This document shows positions 21,750 through 34,334 of a stretch of DNA of 64,000 nt, one piece after another. The stretch covers positions 28,265,544 through 28,329,543 of the forward strand of contig NC_051438.1 of NCBI RefSeq assembly GCF_001649575.2, in the 5' to 3' direction. Both the position numbers and the translations under genes were made by a program. How positions within the stretch are numbered: position 1 is the first letter of the stretch; every line of letters begins with the position of its first letter. The notes beneath the pieces were generated by a model that saw only the letters and a program-made list of their open reading frames with translations, ran no database searches and had not been told where the DNA came from. This stretch comes from Kryptolebias marmoratus. Taxonomy: Eukaryota > Chordata > Actinopteri > Cyprinodontiformes > Rivulidae.

Positions 21750-23017
21750 ATAAGCGAACATAAACTGAAATATGATGATGCTAAAAGGCCCACTAAACAG
21801 CCAACATAAGAATTAAAGGTGTCTGTGTCTTTTGGTCCTAGTTTTTAAACGCTGAGTGGATCCAGGTCTGCGGATGGAAACAGGTTTGTAATCTAAGCGT
21901 CCATCAGGCCACAGAGACAAAACTGAGCTGAGCTGACAAAAAATCCAAACACACAAGACTGAGACCCCAGCTACACAACTACGGATAGGTTTTAAACTGA
22001 TACTTTTTTATCTCTGTTTATATTTTGTTCTTCGTCCACACATTTCACCAAAGTCTCTGAAATACCCAAGTTGCACCACAAACATCAGCTCTAGCAACGT
22101 ATCAAAATAAAGAGAATTTGTATAGGTTGGCTACAAAATATTTCCAAAACAAGTGTTTGTTGTCTAATGGTGATAGGACCAGTGGCAGATCTAGATAGTC
22201 GCAGAGAAAAACAATAAAAAAATATTTCACAAAAGGGCTTTATTATTATTATTTTGGTCCCAGGACACATAAAATAATGTTTCTGAAAGGTTTTGTATTA
22301 TTTATTCTACACAAACCAGGCCATAAACTGAACTTTTTTGTTCTGTAGAGGCCTGAATGACTGCAGAGGAAACAGAAATATCATCCTGAGTTTTCAGTTG
22401 TGTTAGAGCAGGAGTCGATGCTATATTGTACAAAATAGATTATTTGGGGTCAGAATGTCTCCCAAGATAATGAAACTACACTTATCTGTGAAGAAAGTGT
22501 TTGTTCATGTGTATTTGAACAATGTTTTGTTTATTACAACAGAAAAAAAGCACATTTTCTGTGCAGGAACTGTTCAACAAAGACATCCAGAGACGTACAG
22601 AAATGTAAAACAGTTAATTGATATTCAATAAATCAATTAGCTGTCAGGCTGAGTATTTTATTTAATTATGAAATATAAATCCTTCATCATCTCCTCTATG
22701 GAAAGTACTTTTTTTAAAATACTTGTTATTTTTCTATAAAATCAAAACCATGTTTGACTGTGAAAAGGAGGTGCAAACCGAACAGAACACCCGGAGCACA
22801 GCGAATGGTTAAATAATTTACATCCAGTTTTAATGTAAACATTAATGTTTCCGTATTTTCAAATGCAGCAAAATCTGATTATTTTCTTGACTCACCAGCT
22901 TCTGTATTTTAAAGATGTTTATATTTTATAATCACAAGAATTTAGCTGAAAACATTGCACGTATTTACAACTAGAAATGTAGCTGTCAGTCTGCACTGAT
23001 CGCCCACACAGGTCCTA

Positions 23018-23051
23018 TATATGTGTGTGTGTGAGTGTGTGTGTGTGTGTG
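23018..23051. repeat. (TG)n microsatellite
   Basis: An imperfect GTGTGTGTGAGTGTGTGTG tract in intergenic DNA. Confidence 0.7.
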
Positions 23052-23754
23052 GTTACCTGCTGAGGGAAATGTTTTCAATCTACAGAGCAGAAACTTGTGT
23101 GGGTTTTAAAACTAACTCTTCCTCCCCGGCACATTTTTACATTTGGTTTCTAAATGTGAAGATTTATTTCAGTGGCAGATGCATGTTTGACCAAAATTAA
23201 CATTATAAAATAACATTATTTTGGGTTTTGGTGTCTCTGATGCTTCTGCTTTGACTCCGAGATTATACTTGCAGACACACACATGGGTGATGAGGGGCAG
23301 TAATCCTACAGATTAGTATTAGTTCCTATCATGACACTTTCACACCAAAATATCAGGCTTAAACTGCTATTTTAAACATAAATACACACATTAAAGCAGA
23401 CTGAACTAAAGTAAACCAATTCAGTCTTTCTTTATTTTTAGTAACAGTGCACTTATCCTCAATGGGCCGAGGAAACGTCATTAAAAATGGGACTGAATGC
23501 TTTGATAACACTGTAGGCTGGATACGAAATTGTTCTGAAAAAATAGCATTACATGTACAATTTTCTTTTGTTTTTTACTTTAGGATGATGTGTTCTGTAA
23601 TGCAGCTGATACAAGCAGATAAAGACTTTTATTGCTTTTAGTTATTTCGAGCAGAAATGGATGAAAATGGAGAAAAATGGCATTTTCTGCAAAAATGCAG
23701 CTTGAATGCTGAGTGCTGAATGACTGAAATTTTCCCTAAAAAGCTGAAACTGAC

Positions 23755-23995
23755 ATGATGAAGAAAGAAAAAGCTAAACCTTAGCTAAAAGCTGAAAGTA
23801 GAAACACACTAACTGAAAATTAAACAGCTAATTAAAAGCTGAAAGTGGCAAAATGATTGCTAGTAGCTAATATTTTGGGCATTTTAGCAATTAAAATAAT
23901 AACTAGGAGCTGAAAGAAGCTAGCTAAACAGGGCAAAAGAGTAGCTAGAAGCTAAAAGTACCATAAAAAGACAAAAATAGATGAAATTTGCTGAA
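23755..23995. repeat. AGCTAAAAG-type quasi-periodic tract 1
   Basis: Irregular reiteration of AGCTAAA, AGCTGAAAG and GCTAGAAGC spaced 15-40 nt apart. A degenerate low-complexity array with no coding potential. Confidence 0.5.
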
Positions 23996-24642
23996 GCAAA
24001 TTTCAAAGAGAATAATGCTTTTGAATGAAGAGATCTCAATGTAACTCTATGGGGAAATATTTTTAAATAAATAGTATTTTTAAATGTATTAAGACGTATA
24101 AAAGTCACCGCAGCCATCTCCTGAATGAATGCAGCTTGATATTTAAATCTGAGAGATCACAACATAAAACCATCCCAGCTCTCCTCTAGTTTGACCTTTT
24201 TAAACAAAGAACAAATCCCAGTATTTTCAAAAAGCTTCTGGATAAAAAAAGACAGCTCTGTGTTCCCGCGGTCCAGACTGGAAATTACACACTAACGCTG
24301 TCTGACTGCCTCTGCAAGTGTTTGATGGAGAGAGATTGGGCTGACAACAATGATAACGTTGACTGCTCCATCTTCCCCTCACCGGGTTCACCTTGATAGA
24401 AAGGTTACCCATCTATCTGTCTCGGTGCTGCCGCTGCTGCTGTTTCACACAATGGACTGAAGTCTTTGCTGCCAAGGTGAGAAACTAACCTTTAAATTCA
24501 CCCAACGCAGAAGCTGATCACTTCGAAAATTCATTTGCTTTCCAGCCCTTCTCTCTAATTCAGGAAGGTCGCTTGAAAAAAGGTCGTTTGTGTTTGACCT
24601 CGTTGGAGTTCAGTCATATAGCATGCAAATTTCTAAAGTTCC

Positions 24643-24753
24643 ATCCATGCATCCATCCATCCATCCATCCATCCATCCATCCATCCATCCATCCATCCAT
24701 CCATCCATCCATCCATCCATCCATCCATCCATCCATCCATCCATCCCTCCATT
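24643..24753. repeat. (CCAT)n microsatellite
   Basis: About 27 nearly perfect tetranucleotide units, abutting the N run. Probably expanded from the LINE 3' tail, and probably the cause of the assembly break. Confidence 0.9.
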
Positions 24754-25244
24754 NNNNNNNNNNNNNNNNNNNNNNNNNNNNNNNNNNNNNNNNNNNNNNN
24801 NNNNNNNNNNNNNNNNNNNNNNNNNNNNNNNNNNNNNNNNNNNNNNNNNNNNNNNNNNNNNNNNNNNNNNNNNNNNNNNNNNNNNNNNNNNNNNNNNNNN
24901 NNNNNNNNNNNNNNNNNNNNNNNNNNNNNNNNNNNNNNNNNNNNNNNNNNNNNNNNNNNNNNNNNNNNNNNNNNNNNNNNNNNNNNNNNNNNNNNNNNNN
25001 NNNNNNNNNNNNNNNNNNNNNNNNNNNNNNNNNNNNNNNNNNNNNNNNNNNNNNNNNNNNNNNNNNNNNNNNNNNNNNNNNNNNNNNNNNNNNNNNNNNN
25101 NNNNNNNNNNNNNNNNNNNNNNNNNNNNNNNNNNNNNNNNNNNNNNNNNNNNNNNNNNNNNNNNNNNNNNNNNNNNNNNNNNNNNNNNNNNNNNNNNNNN
25201 NNNNNNNNNNNNNNNNNNNNNNNNNNNNNNNNNNNNNNNNNNNN
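24754..25244. other. Assembly gap (491 N)
   Basis: Unresolved sequence directly after the CCAT tract. The true length may differ from the number of N. Confidence 0.98.
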
Positions 25245-25340
25245 CACCACGACAGATCGGTACAGCGCCTGCTTCACTGCAGACGCTGCACCAATCCGCC
25301 TGTCGATCTCCTGCTCCACAAGACCCCGAGATACTTAAAC

Positions 25341-26579
25341 TAAAGTTACATGCATTCAACAAATTGAAGTTGCTTTTCCTTTGACGCTTTAAAAATCTAA
25401 AGTGGATGAAACTTATTTCAGTACATTCAAACAGTTTGAGCGTTCTTGTTCTAATGCAGTAATATTTTAGTTTCTTTTCGACACTAAAATAAATGAATGT
25501 AATAAAGAGAGAATCTGAAAACATGCACTGCATTTGTTTGGCCTTGAGGCTAATTTATGTATCTCCTGTTCTGCTGTGAACTTCTTTGTAATCTGAAAGC
25601 AGATACTGAGATGGCACTTCTAATCCTCTGTAGGCGAATCGGTTTATAAATGCATCCGCGCAGGAAAGCTTCCAGAGCCATCTCAGCTCGTTTCTCATCG
25701 TGGAACCGCACAGCTTCACCATATGTTCGGCTTTTTAAATTTCCATGAGAACAAATTCATTTAAATCTCAGCGAAAAGTCGAGTGAATTTTGTGGCATTG
25801 CTCTTCACCTTGCAACAAGATAAAGTGGCACTTCAGCTGTGAGCACAATCAACGTTCTGGCAACGGTTCTGAGAGGAACACATTCACTCAGCCGCCAGAG
25901 ACCAGCCGTATGTGCATCATCCCAGGGCAACATGTGATTAAACTATGAAGTAAAGATTTTATTATCACGACGGAGGAGAGGAGATGCTGACGTGTTTTAG
26001 TTGTCTTCAGGGAGCAGAGTGATGGCTGAGGAAGCAACACTTTTCGTAACAGGAGCTTTTTGCTTGCAACAGGAAGAAGAAAAGGAATATGCACTCTCTC
26101 TTTTTCACACACACAACCCACACACTGATCCAGCAGCCTCTAAAAGCTTAATGGATGTGCCAGAGCAGTGGAAAAACACTCCTATTAGAAGTGTTTGAAG
26201 ATGGACCGGTGCTCTTTGAAACCTCTCCGCCTGTCAGTTTGGTACAAAGGTCCTGCCAACAACAAACAGTTCTTCTTTAGGATTCAGGAACTTCACATCC
26301 CTGTCTGGCAGCAAAAACAGAGGAATAAATCTTGGTCTTTATTGACCATTTAACCTAAAACTATAATGACAGTTAGCTCTGAACAAAACAAACCTGTTGG
26401 GAAAAAATGAATGTCATTTAAAGAAATTGTGAATGTTTAAATGTTTTATTAGCTGTGCAATTATAAAGGGTGATTGAAGCAGCAACTATGGAGCACAAAC
26501 CAGTGTTTCTCCCAAGCTCAGGTAAACTGAGAGGCTTGCATCAGGAAGTGCATCTGGTGTAAAATATTCGGACAAAACA
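25341..26579. other. Intergenic, no gene seen
   Basis: Mostly unique, balanced sequence (25.55-26.2 kb). Short ORFs only. Possible conserved non-coding DNA, not testable here. Confidence 0.45.
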
Positions 26580-27492
26580 AATAACACCATACTGGCAGGA
26601 ACTGTTCTGCTGTAAGTCGAAGACCACGAGGAGGGAAACGTGCCAGGAGACAGAGGGAGAAGAGGAAAGACAGGAGTGTAGGACTGAAGGTAGCAGCTCT
26701 AAACGTAGGAACGATGACAGGTAAAAGTAGAGAGGAGGAAGGTAGATGTGTGATGTGTGGAAGGGCAGAAAGGCTGGCAGCATCGGGGCAGAGTTTAAGA
26801 TGTTTTACCATGGGGTGGACAGGAAGAGACATGGACCAGGGCTGGTCCTGAAGGAGGAGTTAGCAAGGAGTGAAGTCAAGGTGAAAAGATCCTCAAGGAT
26901 CGTCTCTGAGCTCCTTCCTGTTTGCTCTGGTGATGGACAGACTAACTAACTAACCGTGGACTATGATGCTTGCAGAGGACATCAGGATCTGTGGGGAGAA
27001 CAGGGAACAGGTGGAGGAGAACCTGGAGAGGTGGAGGCAGGTGGAACGGCGAGGCTACAAGGTCAGAGGTCACAAGGTTCAGGACTTCGACTGTCCAGGA
27101 GGACGGGGAGTGAGGTGAAGAGGTGAAGAAGAGAGTCCAGGCAGGATGGAGCGGATGGAGGAAAGTTTCAGCAGCCATGTTGTCTGGTTTGGAGACAGAA
27201 CAGGAAGTGTCAGAGCTGAAGATGTTGAGGTTCTCCTTGGGAGGGACGAGGACGAACAGGATTAGGACTGAGATCATCAGAGGTCCACCACAGGTTGAAG
27301 GACTGGGAGATAAAGTAAGAGACGGTTTGGACATGTGCAGAGGAGGGACAGAAGGATGGTAGAGACAAAGAGGGCAGATATGGATGCAGTTAGAGAGGAC
27401 ATGGCGGACAGAGGACACAAAGGACAGAGTTAGATGGAGGACAATGACTTGCTGTGGAGACACCTGAAAAGGGAACAGCTGAAAGAAGAAGA
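26580..27492 (+). mobile_element. Degenerate, internally deleted LINE (endonuclease start joined to RT end)
   Basis: The first part encodes, with frameshifts, an endonuclease-like start (VAALNVGTMTG, then FTMGWTG/FYHGVDRK-type residues in another frame). At about 26895 it switches to a late RT segment: FLFALVMDRLT, IRICGENREQVEENLERW, KKRVQAGWSGWRKVSAAML, ELKMLRFSLGGTRTNRIRT. These are typical motifs of fish/vertebrate non-LTR retrotransposons with an FADD-type RT; here the catalytic motif is degenerate. The middle of the pol ORF is missing. Ends in an AAGAAGAAGAATCAT-like tail. Confidence 0.75.
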
Positions 27493-30400
27493 AGAATCAT
27501 AAAGAGTGTTTGCAATGACAAAAAGTAGACCCCTTCATAATTCTTTAACTGGTTGTATCAGTTTTTAATTGATGTTGGGAACAATATAAGAAGAAAAATA
27601 ATAGTTTTTCATATAATGTGGAAAATTTACATTAAATTAATAGATGGAAACTGATGAACTGACTCCAATAAAATGTATTTCTATGCAAAGAAACACAGAG
27701 CACTGAAGAAAATGTTGTAGTTTATATTCAGTAAGCTGCCTCTGTTTTCACTGATGTAGGCAAAGACAAAAGAAGAGTTTGTGATGGTGCAAAACTAATA
27801 GGATTCATTTTTATTAAATAGACTTCAAAATAACTAAATTCTGGAAATCTAAACTGATGGGAAGTTTTTAGACTGCTGTTGTATCAAATCTGTCCTGAAT
27901 TTGTCTCATTTTAGACTTTAGAAAATAAACCTTAAATTACATTAAAGAGCTTTAAAGATGATGAGGTGTTCCATAATTTCCCACAAACTGAAGTCCAACC
28001 CTGGAAAGGCTATGGATTTTTGTCTGAGGGACTACTTTGAGTCTGATTGACTCCTCAGTATAAAGTGAACAGTGAAATGTATGCTTTCAACAAGACGGAT
28101 CTGAGGAGCGTGTCATTAACCGTAATGGAGTCGAGGTTGTGAACCAACACACTGCAGCTATGTGAAAGATTTCCTGTTTTGACTTAAACTAATTCAATTT
28201 CACAACAGAGAGGGCAGTAATTCGGATACATCAAACCAATATATTCGCAAGATCCAAGATTGGATGCAGAGACCGAACTCGCAGGAAAGCAGGGCATAAA
28301 GATTTATGAGCATGAAACATGAGGAAGTGAAATAATCAGAGTTAAAATGAGATGACCTTTAATATCATGCTGAATCTGCCCTGAAATTCCCCGGAGTGGG
28401 TCAGATTGTGTTCGTGGTGTTTCTGCAGCCCAGCAGCAGAGACGAGCCGGGCGTCCAGAAAACAAGCAAACTGCAGTAGTTAAAGGACACAGACTGCGAT
28501 TCGTTTAAGTTTTTAAAAACATCTTTTCATGTTTAGCCACAAACAAAAGATGCATTAGGAAATGTTTGTTAACAGTAACATGGGCAAATAGAGATATAAA
28601 AATATAATTCATCTAAATGTAACTAAATCAGGTCACAGAAAGGATGAGCGCTTCAAAACCAAGATTTCAGACATTAGTTGCACAAATTCAGTTTAACTTA
28701 GAAATACCATGTTTATGTCGTATTTTAGGATGTTTGTTTGTCTTTGCAAAGTTCTGGTGGGTCAGCAGTGAACCGTAACCTCTGCTTGAATCACATCTTC
28801 TCAGAGTTACAGCACATCTCCAAAGTGCCACAGACTTCATAAGATTAAATCTGCTGTTTGCTTCTATAAACCTTGTTTACCCGCTGAAAGTAATGCTTCT
28901 ATGAGACGTGTCCTTCACAGGAACTTTCCTTCTCCTATCCTGAGCAGGAGCAGGAAACAAATGCCTGTTTGTGCCAGAAGTTTAGTTATTAAAAGTTAAT
29001 TCAAAATCTGTTTTTATTTAACACTTTAATCTTTATTCCTGCTTTTTATATGTGTTTCAAATTTTTATGTTTTATGACATAACAGCTCTTCGCTTATGGC
29101 ACGTCTTGCCTATCATGCATTTGCATTGTAAGCTTTTTTGCAGGTTTTCTTTTTACATTAAAACAAATAATGCATGTTAAAGTTAAAGTAGAAGGCCGTC
29201 CCTTCACAGCAGCAGATGATTCACTGAGTGAGTAACGATGTGTAATCACATGCAACATGACTCTGTGTGTTATTGCAAAGATGTTTCAAGATCAAATTGT
29301 GCAAACTCTATTTTACTCATAGGGTCATTTTGTTTAACTTCAAAAGACTGTATGATATTGTTTCACTTTAGCTCAATTAATCAAATCCATCTGAATTATA
29401 TCCAACATATCTAATAGTTACTGCCTCTTAACAGCCAGTAAGGTCCTGAGATCACTTTTATCCAGCAATAAATGTTATATCTTCTGATTATGTTAAGGCA
29501 TAGCCACAGATTAGTTATCACAGCCTCATGTGTTATATGTGTTTTTGACCCACATCATCATATTTTCTAATGTCATCTATCAGGAGGCTGGCCATTTGTT
29601 TCTAGCGAGCAAAATAAATCAAAAAGTCACCATGAAGTTCTTTCCTCAAGCTCTGAGATCATACAGATCTTTATTAGCTTCATGGGGTCGCATCTTGTTC
29701 ACGATCGTTGTTAGGAAATGCACAGCAGATGTAAATTAAAAGCTTTAAAAACGACAAACTCAACAATCCTTTTCTCAATAAGCAGAAAGCTCATCTGAGC
29801 AGAAACTCAGAAAAGGAAATAAGTCGATGCTCAGAGAGCGTTTTAGTGCCGTAAGCAGATAAAACGTTTCCTCGGTGTGTGATGATTAAAAGGCAGCTTA
29901 GAGGAACAGGAGAACACGTCAAGGTCTGGAAAACTAAGAACACTTTCAGGAGACCCACAAAGCTGTTAGTGGGTTTTACTGTTTGTACATCAGCACATCA
30001 GGTCGAGTCGGTAAAAAGATGGAAAGTTTTAGTTTTTGAAGGGAATCTGCAGGCGTGTAAAACGGAGGATTATTGTGATGAAAAATGATGATTTTTATAT
30101 TTTATTTCAGGATTTTTATATCTGCTCACAGTTTGATGCAAGTCTGCAGCTTTGACCCTGTTCCTTTTTGCTGATAGGTTTTATTTGAAAGACATTTTCT
30201 TATAATTTTAGAGTCAGACATACTCTACTGTTTGGGATTAACTCATTCCTGAGATTGTTTGTTCAATATATATATATTTTATGAATTGATAGAAATCAAA
30301 AAGCTGTGTTTTCCTCATTATTTCAGCTACAACAAGGATCTGTTAGCAGAAAACATGTAATGCTTGTAATATAAAACCTGTTTGTTGATATTTAAAGCTG

Positions 30401-31254
30401 TTTGTTCGTGTGTGTGTCCCCAAAGTTAAAAAGAAAAGAAAAAGGAACCAACTGGTTTTAAAACACATACAGACTTTATTGAATAAAGAAAAACAGTAAA
30501 ACATGTCTGTATTCAACAAGTGCAGTGTACACATTTTCAGTTTACAGAAAATTGAACCAACAAGGATTTTTTTCTGGTTGTATGTTTAAAAAAGTAATAA
30601 TGATAAAATCTAAATTTAGTTAAACACCAAAATCTCTCACTGTCGTCTCCAGATCAAATTAGTGAGGAGAAAGAAGTAGATAATCAGTCGGATTTCCCTA
30701 AAGAAACAAGATTAAACACATTTTGTTGATCCCTGAGGAGGAGAGGCAAACTCCAACCATGAATAGACGTATCAGCTCAACAGAAAAAAGATCTAACGAT
30801 AGCAAGAAATAAGAATAAAATAATCCATGAAGGGCAAAAATGAGATAATAAAAAAAGTGTGCTGATAACAGTCAGGCCATGATGTAATGTTACACTGAGT
30901 CTTACAGACTTCGTTCATGTAGGAAAACAGAAAGTGACTCAGAGGATTACTTTCCACTAACAGGACTTTTCTTTTCCCTGCAGGTTTCCAAACCGGGATG
31001 TTCTGATTCGTGTCAACAGCATCCATCCTTCAGCCCCGAGGCAGCGCCTTCACGCCCGCTGTTAGCAGACGCCTGCGAGGACAAAAGTGCTGCATCCAAG
31101 TTTCCTAACAGGAATTCTTCTAAAAAATGCCTAATCCCATGATAATAATCAACAGTTTTGACACATTCATCTTTAAACTCAGCTGAAATTACAAAAATAA
31201 AGAGATAGTTTTAGATTATTATACCATGATTCCTTTATCTCTATTCACCATGAC
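27493..31254. other. Intergenic, no gene seen
   Basis: Nearly 3.8 kb of AT-rich sequence. No repeat family member or gene recognised. Confidence 0.5.
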
Positions 31255-31530
31255 AGAAAAGGAAGTTAAATTTATTTATATACCACTTTTTTAGCAACAA
31301 GGTGATTCAAAGTGCTTCACAACATGTGAACACAAAAATACAGAGTCATAAAACACACACAACAATATCTAAAATATAATCTACACTAAATAAGACACAA
31401 GAGTACAGAAAAGCAAAGATAAACAGAAATAAAGGTAATGAAAGGCTAACTAAGAGTACCGAAGGGTATTAAGAGTTAAATACATTTTAATAAAAGTTAA
31501 AGTTGTGAGAAACACAACAGCTCTTTTATT
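31255..31530 (-). repeat. Retroposon 3' tail unit
   Basis: TTTATTTATATACCACTTTTTTAGC and CAAGGTGATTCAAAGTGCTTC give, on the minus strand, the GAAGCACTTTGAATCACCTTG tail. It continues with AATATCTAAAATATAATC and TAAGAGTTAAATACATTTTAAT, shared with 44.3-44.5 kb. Confidence 0.55.
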
Positions 31531-31969
31531 TTAGTTTTCTTTAATTAATCATCCCATTTTATCCTTTAAACATAATATTTTTTTGCCGTAGAGTTTAATT
31601 TCTACCTTCCTGCGTCCACACACATTAAAAATAACTCAGAGAGCCCAAACCTCCTCCAGGGTCATCCGATCCGGATCAGAACCAAAGTTTTACCAACTGT
31701 TTGTTGAGACATCCCCCAACGTTGCCTGAATATTTAATCAGAACATGTTCATTAGTTTGTAAGTAATCTTTCTGACCGACAGACAAATAAACAAACCGAC
31801 AAAAAAACAGGAAATTACAGGAAAAATGTGTAACCTTCAAAAACGAGAAGCTGTAGGAAACAAAAGATGATAATATTAAAAAATACAATTATTAGATAAA
31901 AGAAAATATGAAGATTAGGCTAGATTGAGAGGAAAAGAAAAGTGTTTTCTGTGAGAATGCTGAACTGTT

Positions 31970-32205
31970 AAAAGTTAAAACAGCAGCTAAAATGAGCAGA
32001 AAACAAACTAAAATCTAAAAGCAGCTAAAACCAGCAGGACAGCAGCTAAAATGAGCAAAATCCTCAAACTAAAATTAATAATACAGATGATAAAATTAGC
32101 AACACAGTCACTAAAAGCAGAAAAGCAAATGCTCATTTTAAAATTTGCCCAAAAAGGTAGCTAACGTGAGCAAAACTGCAGCTAAAAGTAGCAAAACATG
32201 AGGCT
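31970..32205. repeat. AGCTAAAA-type quasi-periodic tract 2
   Basis: Reiterated CAGCTAAAATGAGCA and AAAGCAGCTAAAA units, same motif family as tracts at 23.8 and 52.1 kb. Confidence 0.55.
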
Positions 32206-32394
32206 CAGATAAGTTCAGGGTGTATTCCAGACAATGAAATTACAGGATCCGGTCCTTTCTTATAATTTCTTTACTCCTAAATGAAACTGATCTCTCGTTT
32301 ATATCGGCTCTTCTGAAGTGAACTCGCCTCTTTGTTGCTTTGTTCCACTCCAGCTACACCTTTTAATTAAACCACCACGGATGAATTTATTCTG

Positions 32395-32880
32395 TTATTG
32401 GATTCTTTCTGCCAGTGAGCTCCCTAAATGTGTCTGGGTCCCCCCTGTTCTGTGATGAGAACGTACAATACGATGGTAATCCTTAACAAAGACAGGGAAA
32501 TTAGACCTGAATGTGCTGCCCTCTTCCCCTGCGGACGGCGCTCCGTTCTGCAGGGACTGACAGAAGATAGATCTACTTATTATCATGGCTGTGCATGTCA
32601 ATAAGTGAGCTGTGTGGAATCAATACGTCCTCAAGAAAAGTGTGTGTGTTCGTCTGAACGGTCAGGTCAGGCCGACTTACAAAGGCTGTTGTTTCAGGGA
32701 AAAGGAAGCAGGAAGGTTCGGCATTTGCATAATTTCTGCTGTACAAATTATTAGTCACTAAAGAAAATTACTACATTAATTAACTGTAAATAGCCTGCCT
32801 TTGTGTTCTTTGTTGAGCAAAATAAACTCATTTCAACCTGCCCGATTTGCCTTCTGTGAGCGCCATTAAATGGGTTTCTG
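32395..32880. other. Candidate conserved non-coding block
   Basis: Unique, balanced-composition sequence with homeodomain-type motifs (ATTAATTAAC at about 32775, TTTGCATAATTT at 32723). No sustained ORF and no repeat similarity within the window. Regulatory function is inference. Confidence 0.3.
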
Positions 32881-32999
32881 AAAACAATTAGGGTTTAATT
32901 GTGGACCTTTCAAAGAATGATTATAATCTTTTGTAGCTTTGCACTATGGAGGGTTTTACAATACATATAAGATGTGCTGCTTAAAGGGTTTGAGGTGAA

Positions 33000-33385
33000 T
33001 TTTATTGGAAACTCTCAGACAGTAATCACTGGATGTACATCTACAACTGATGACCTTCTGGAGCACAGGTGTCAAACTCTGTTCCTCGAGGGCTGCACAC
33101 CTGCATGTTTTAGACGTGTTCCTGCTTTAAAACACCTGTTTTAAATGGTTGACTTGTTGCCGTGCTCCTGGAGAACCTGATGATTTGGTGAGGAGGTGAT
33201 TAAACCATTTGAATCAGGTGTGTTGGAGCAGAAACACCTAAAACCTCCAGGACAGCGGAGCCTGGAGGCCTGGAGTTTGACCCCCCTGTTCTAGAGTCAA
33301 CCCAATTCAAGATGGCCGCCACAGACAACTGACACTAAAAGACACAAAAATAGCTTTAATTGTCAATTACACATTATTGATTACA
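33000..33385 (+). repeat. Unclassified dispersed repeat, copy 4, split by MITE
   Basis: CTCTCAGACAGTAATCACTGG and TGTACATCTACAACTGATG lie before the MITE (33064-33288). GAGTCAACCCAATTCAAGATGG and CCGCCACAGACAACTGAC lie after it. Confidence 0.6.
33064..33288. mobile_element. Foldback MITE, copy C, nested in another repeat
   Basis: Begins CACAGGTGTCAAACTCTG and ends with the inverse of CAGGGGGGTCAAACTCCAGG. It is flanked by TTCTGGAG (33056-33063) and TTCTAGAG (33289-33296), 7 of 8 identical. It interrupts a dispersed repeat whose other copies read straight through (CTTTCTGAGTCAACCC at 15.46 kb). Confidence 0.75.
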
Positions 33386-33689
33386 TATATTGACCTTCTG
33401 TTGTAGCAACTTTCTCCTTTTTCTTCTATATAGACCTGATCTCTCTGAAATACATTGTTTCAATAAAAAACAGTTTTTCCAATTTCATTTTTATTCTTAT
33501 TTATTTAATAGAATTTACTCGACACCTCACAATGTGTCGTTAAAAACCCTTCATGTAATCTTTTTATTGCCAGCACAAACAACCTGTATGTCTTCTTGAA
33601 TACCCATAAAAACCCTGCGGTGAACTCTTAAATGAGCTGACAAACAAGAAGCCTCCGGTTGTAAATTTACATGAGTGCAGATACTGGAA

Positions 33690-34090
33690 CAGGATCAGCC
33701 TGTCAGTGAAAAGAAAAGGCTCAGCCCTTTCAGAATCCATCCACTTGTATCAGCACTTTTTTTTTTTTCTTCGTTCATTTGGTAAATACAACATAGATGC
33801 TGTAGCTATTCAGCTGAGGAGAGGCAGTTTCTGTTTGCATTGTCCCGGGTGCAGCACACGTATCTCTCTTATCCAGACTGCTCAGGCACTAACATCTATC
33901 AGTTCACATGTGGGCTGCCTGCTACACTGCCTTACAGGCACAATCCCATTTCAAGCTCCGTGCTTTATCACCTTGATGACCTGTAATTTATCACGCTTCA
34001 ATGCAAGCTGCCATGGCATGAAGCAGCCGTGTTCGGAGTCATTGTGTGGGTTTCTGCACCTGCTTTCCAACAAAATACTTTAGAGCAGCT
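33690..34090. other. Candidate conserved non-coding block
   Basis: Unique sequence, e.g. CCTGTAATTTATCACGC and CAAGCTGCCATGGCATG. A 125-aa frame across it (33706-34083) is Ser/Cys-rich and unlike any family I know. More likely non-coding. Confidence 0.3.
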
Positions 34091-34334
34091 CTACAGATAC
34101 AACAAGGCTCCTGGGTCAAGAAGATTAAAACCAAAAATGTGTAAGACAAACCCACGATGTCCACTGAAACAACTTGAAACTGACAAATAAATAAATTATA
34201 ATGAGAAGCTTTCTGACTCTGAGCAGCACATCTGGCTCCAGGAAGCCTTGATAGTCTTGAGGTTTCAGATTCAGGACCAGAACAGAACCGAGCCTCCTCC
34301 ATGTCCCCCTGTAGGTTCAGAGTTCCGGTCTTTG

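Larger units (their letters stand above)
21756..24642. other. Intergenic, no gene seen
   Basis: AT-rich, with a TG tract at 23.0 kb and an AGCTAAAAG tract at 23.8 kb. No gene recognised. Confidence 0.5.
24643..25340 (-). mobile_element. LINE fragment, minus strand, spanning an assembly gap
   Basis: The right part (25245-25340) translates on the minus strand to MEQEIDRRIGAASAVKQAL, the reverse-transcriptase C-terminal segment of the same LINE as at 17.1-18.0 kb. The left part (24643-24753) is a (CCAT)n tract, i.e. (ATGG)n on the minus strand, matching the GGATGG tail of that LINE. The 491 N between them would hold the remaining 3' end. Extended ORFs across the N are artefacts. Confidence 0.65.

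Noticed and set aside
24643..24753. CRISPR-like regular repeat
   Set aside because: A continuous tetranucleotide tract without spacers, in a vertebrate genome.
24573..25533. Long ORFs of 228-307 residues with HPSI/DGWM repeats
   Set aside because: They are translation of the CCAT microsatellite plus 491 N; not real proteins.
26942..27463. Minus-strand 173-aa Ser/Pro/Leu-rich ORF
   Set aside because: It is the antisense of a LINE reverse-transcriptase fragment on the plus strand.
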